5,570 nucleotides of DNA, from assembly GCA_016179995.1 (NCBI GenBank), contig JACPCC010000105.1:1-5570 (forward strand), given 5' to 3'. The notes beneath the pieces were generated by a model. The model did no database searches, had not been told where the DNA came from, and worked only from the letters and a program-made list of their open reading frames with translations. Below are positions 5,562 to 5,570 of the stretch, one piece after another (positions within the stretch are counted from its first letter, which is position 1; each line of letters opens with the position of its first letter). A program made the position numbers and the translations under genes. Origin of the DNA: Candidatus Woesearchaeota archaeon (GTDB lineage: Archaea; Nanobdellota; Nanobdellia; Woesearchaeales; GW2011-AR9).

Positions 5562-5570
5562 GCCGGTTTT

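Overview
The window looks like chromosomal DNA of a low-GC archaeon. The evidence is an archaeal-type MCM helicase, an OB-fold protein resembling archaeal RPA32-like proteins, an archaeal/eukaryotic-type clamp-loader small subunit, and upstream sequences with BRE/TATA boxes instead of -35/-10 elements. Several of these boxes sit about 25-28 bases before an ATG, the geometry of leaderless archaeal transcripts. The membrane protein is the SpoIIM-like type common in archaea. The gene set and base composition would suit a DPANN lineage (Woesearchaeota/Pacearchaeota-like), but that placement is an impression and not a demonstrated result.

Layout from left to right. Positions 1-771 (minus) hold the N-terminal 257 codons of the replication factor C small subunit, cut by the left edge. 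Positions 772-932 are a divergent promoter region. A SpoIIM-family membrane protein runs rightward to 1787, best started at 933. It converges on a DUF1003 membrane protein (minus, ending at 1945), and the gap between them holds a probable bidirectional terminator. Just upstream of the DUF1003 TATA box sits a 117-bp sequence with perfect 13-bp terminal inverted repeats, flanked by perfect 8-bp direct repeats. It has the anatomy of a non-autonomous miniature transposable element (MITE). Then, on the minus strand, come an RPA32-like single-strand DNA-binding protein (2616-3389) and the complete MCM replicative helicase (3529-5550). The 139-bp gap between these two is mostly filled by two neighbouring hairpins that look like diverged copies of one unit, followed by a TATA box for the RPA-like gene.

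How the genes fit together. MCM (unwinding), the RPA-like protein (single-strand binding) and RFC small subunit (clamp loading) form a replication-fork cluster on one strand, with two membrane proteins of unclear role embedded in it. Each gene appears to have its own promoter, so this is a neighbourhood more than a tight operon. No complete new multi-gene system is visible. The most interesting new items are the MITE-like element and the duplicated hairpins after MCM.
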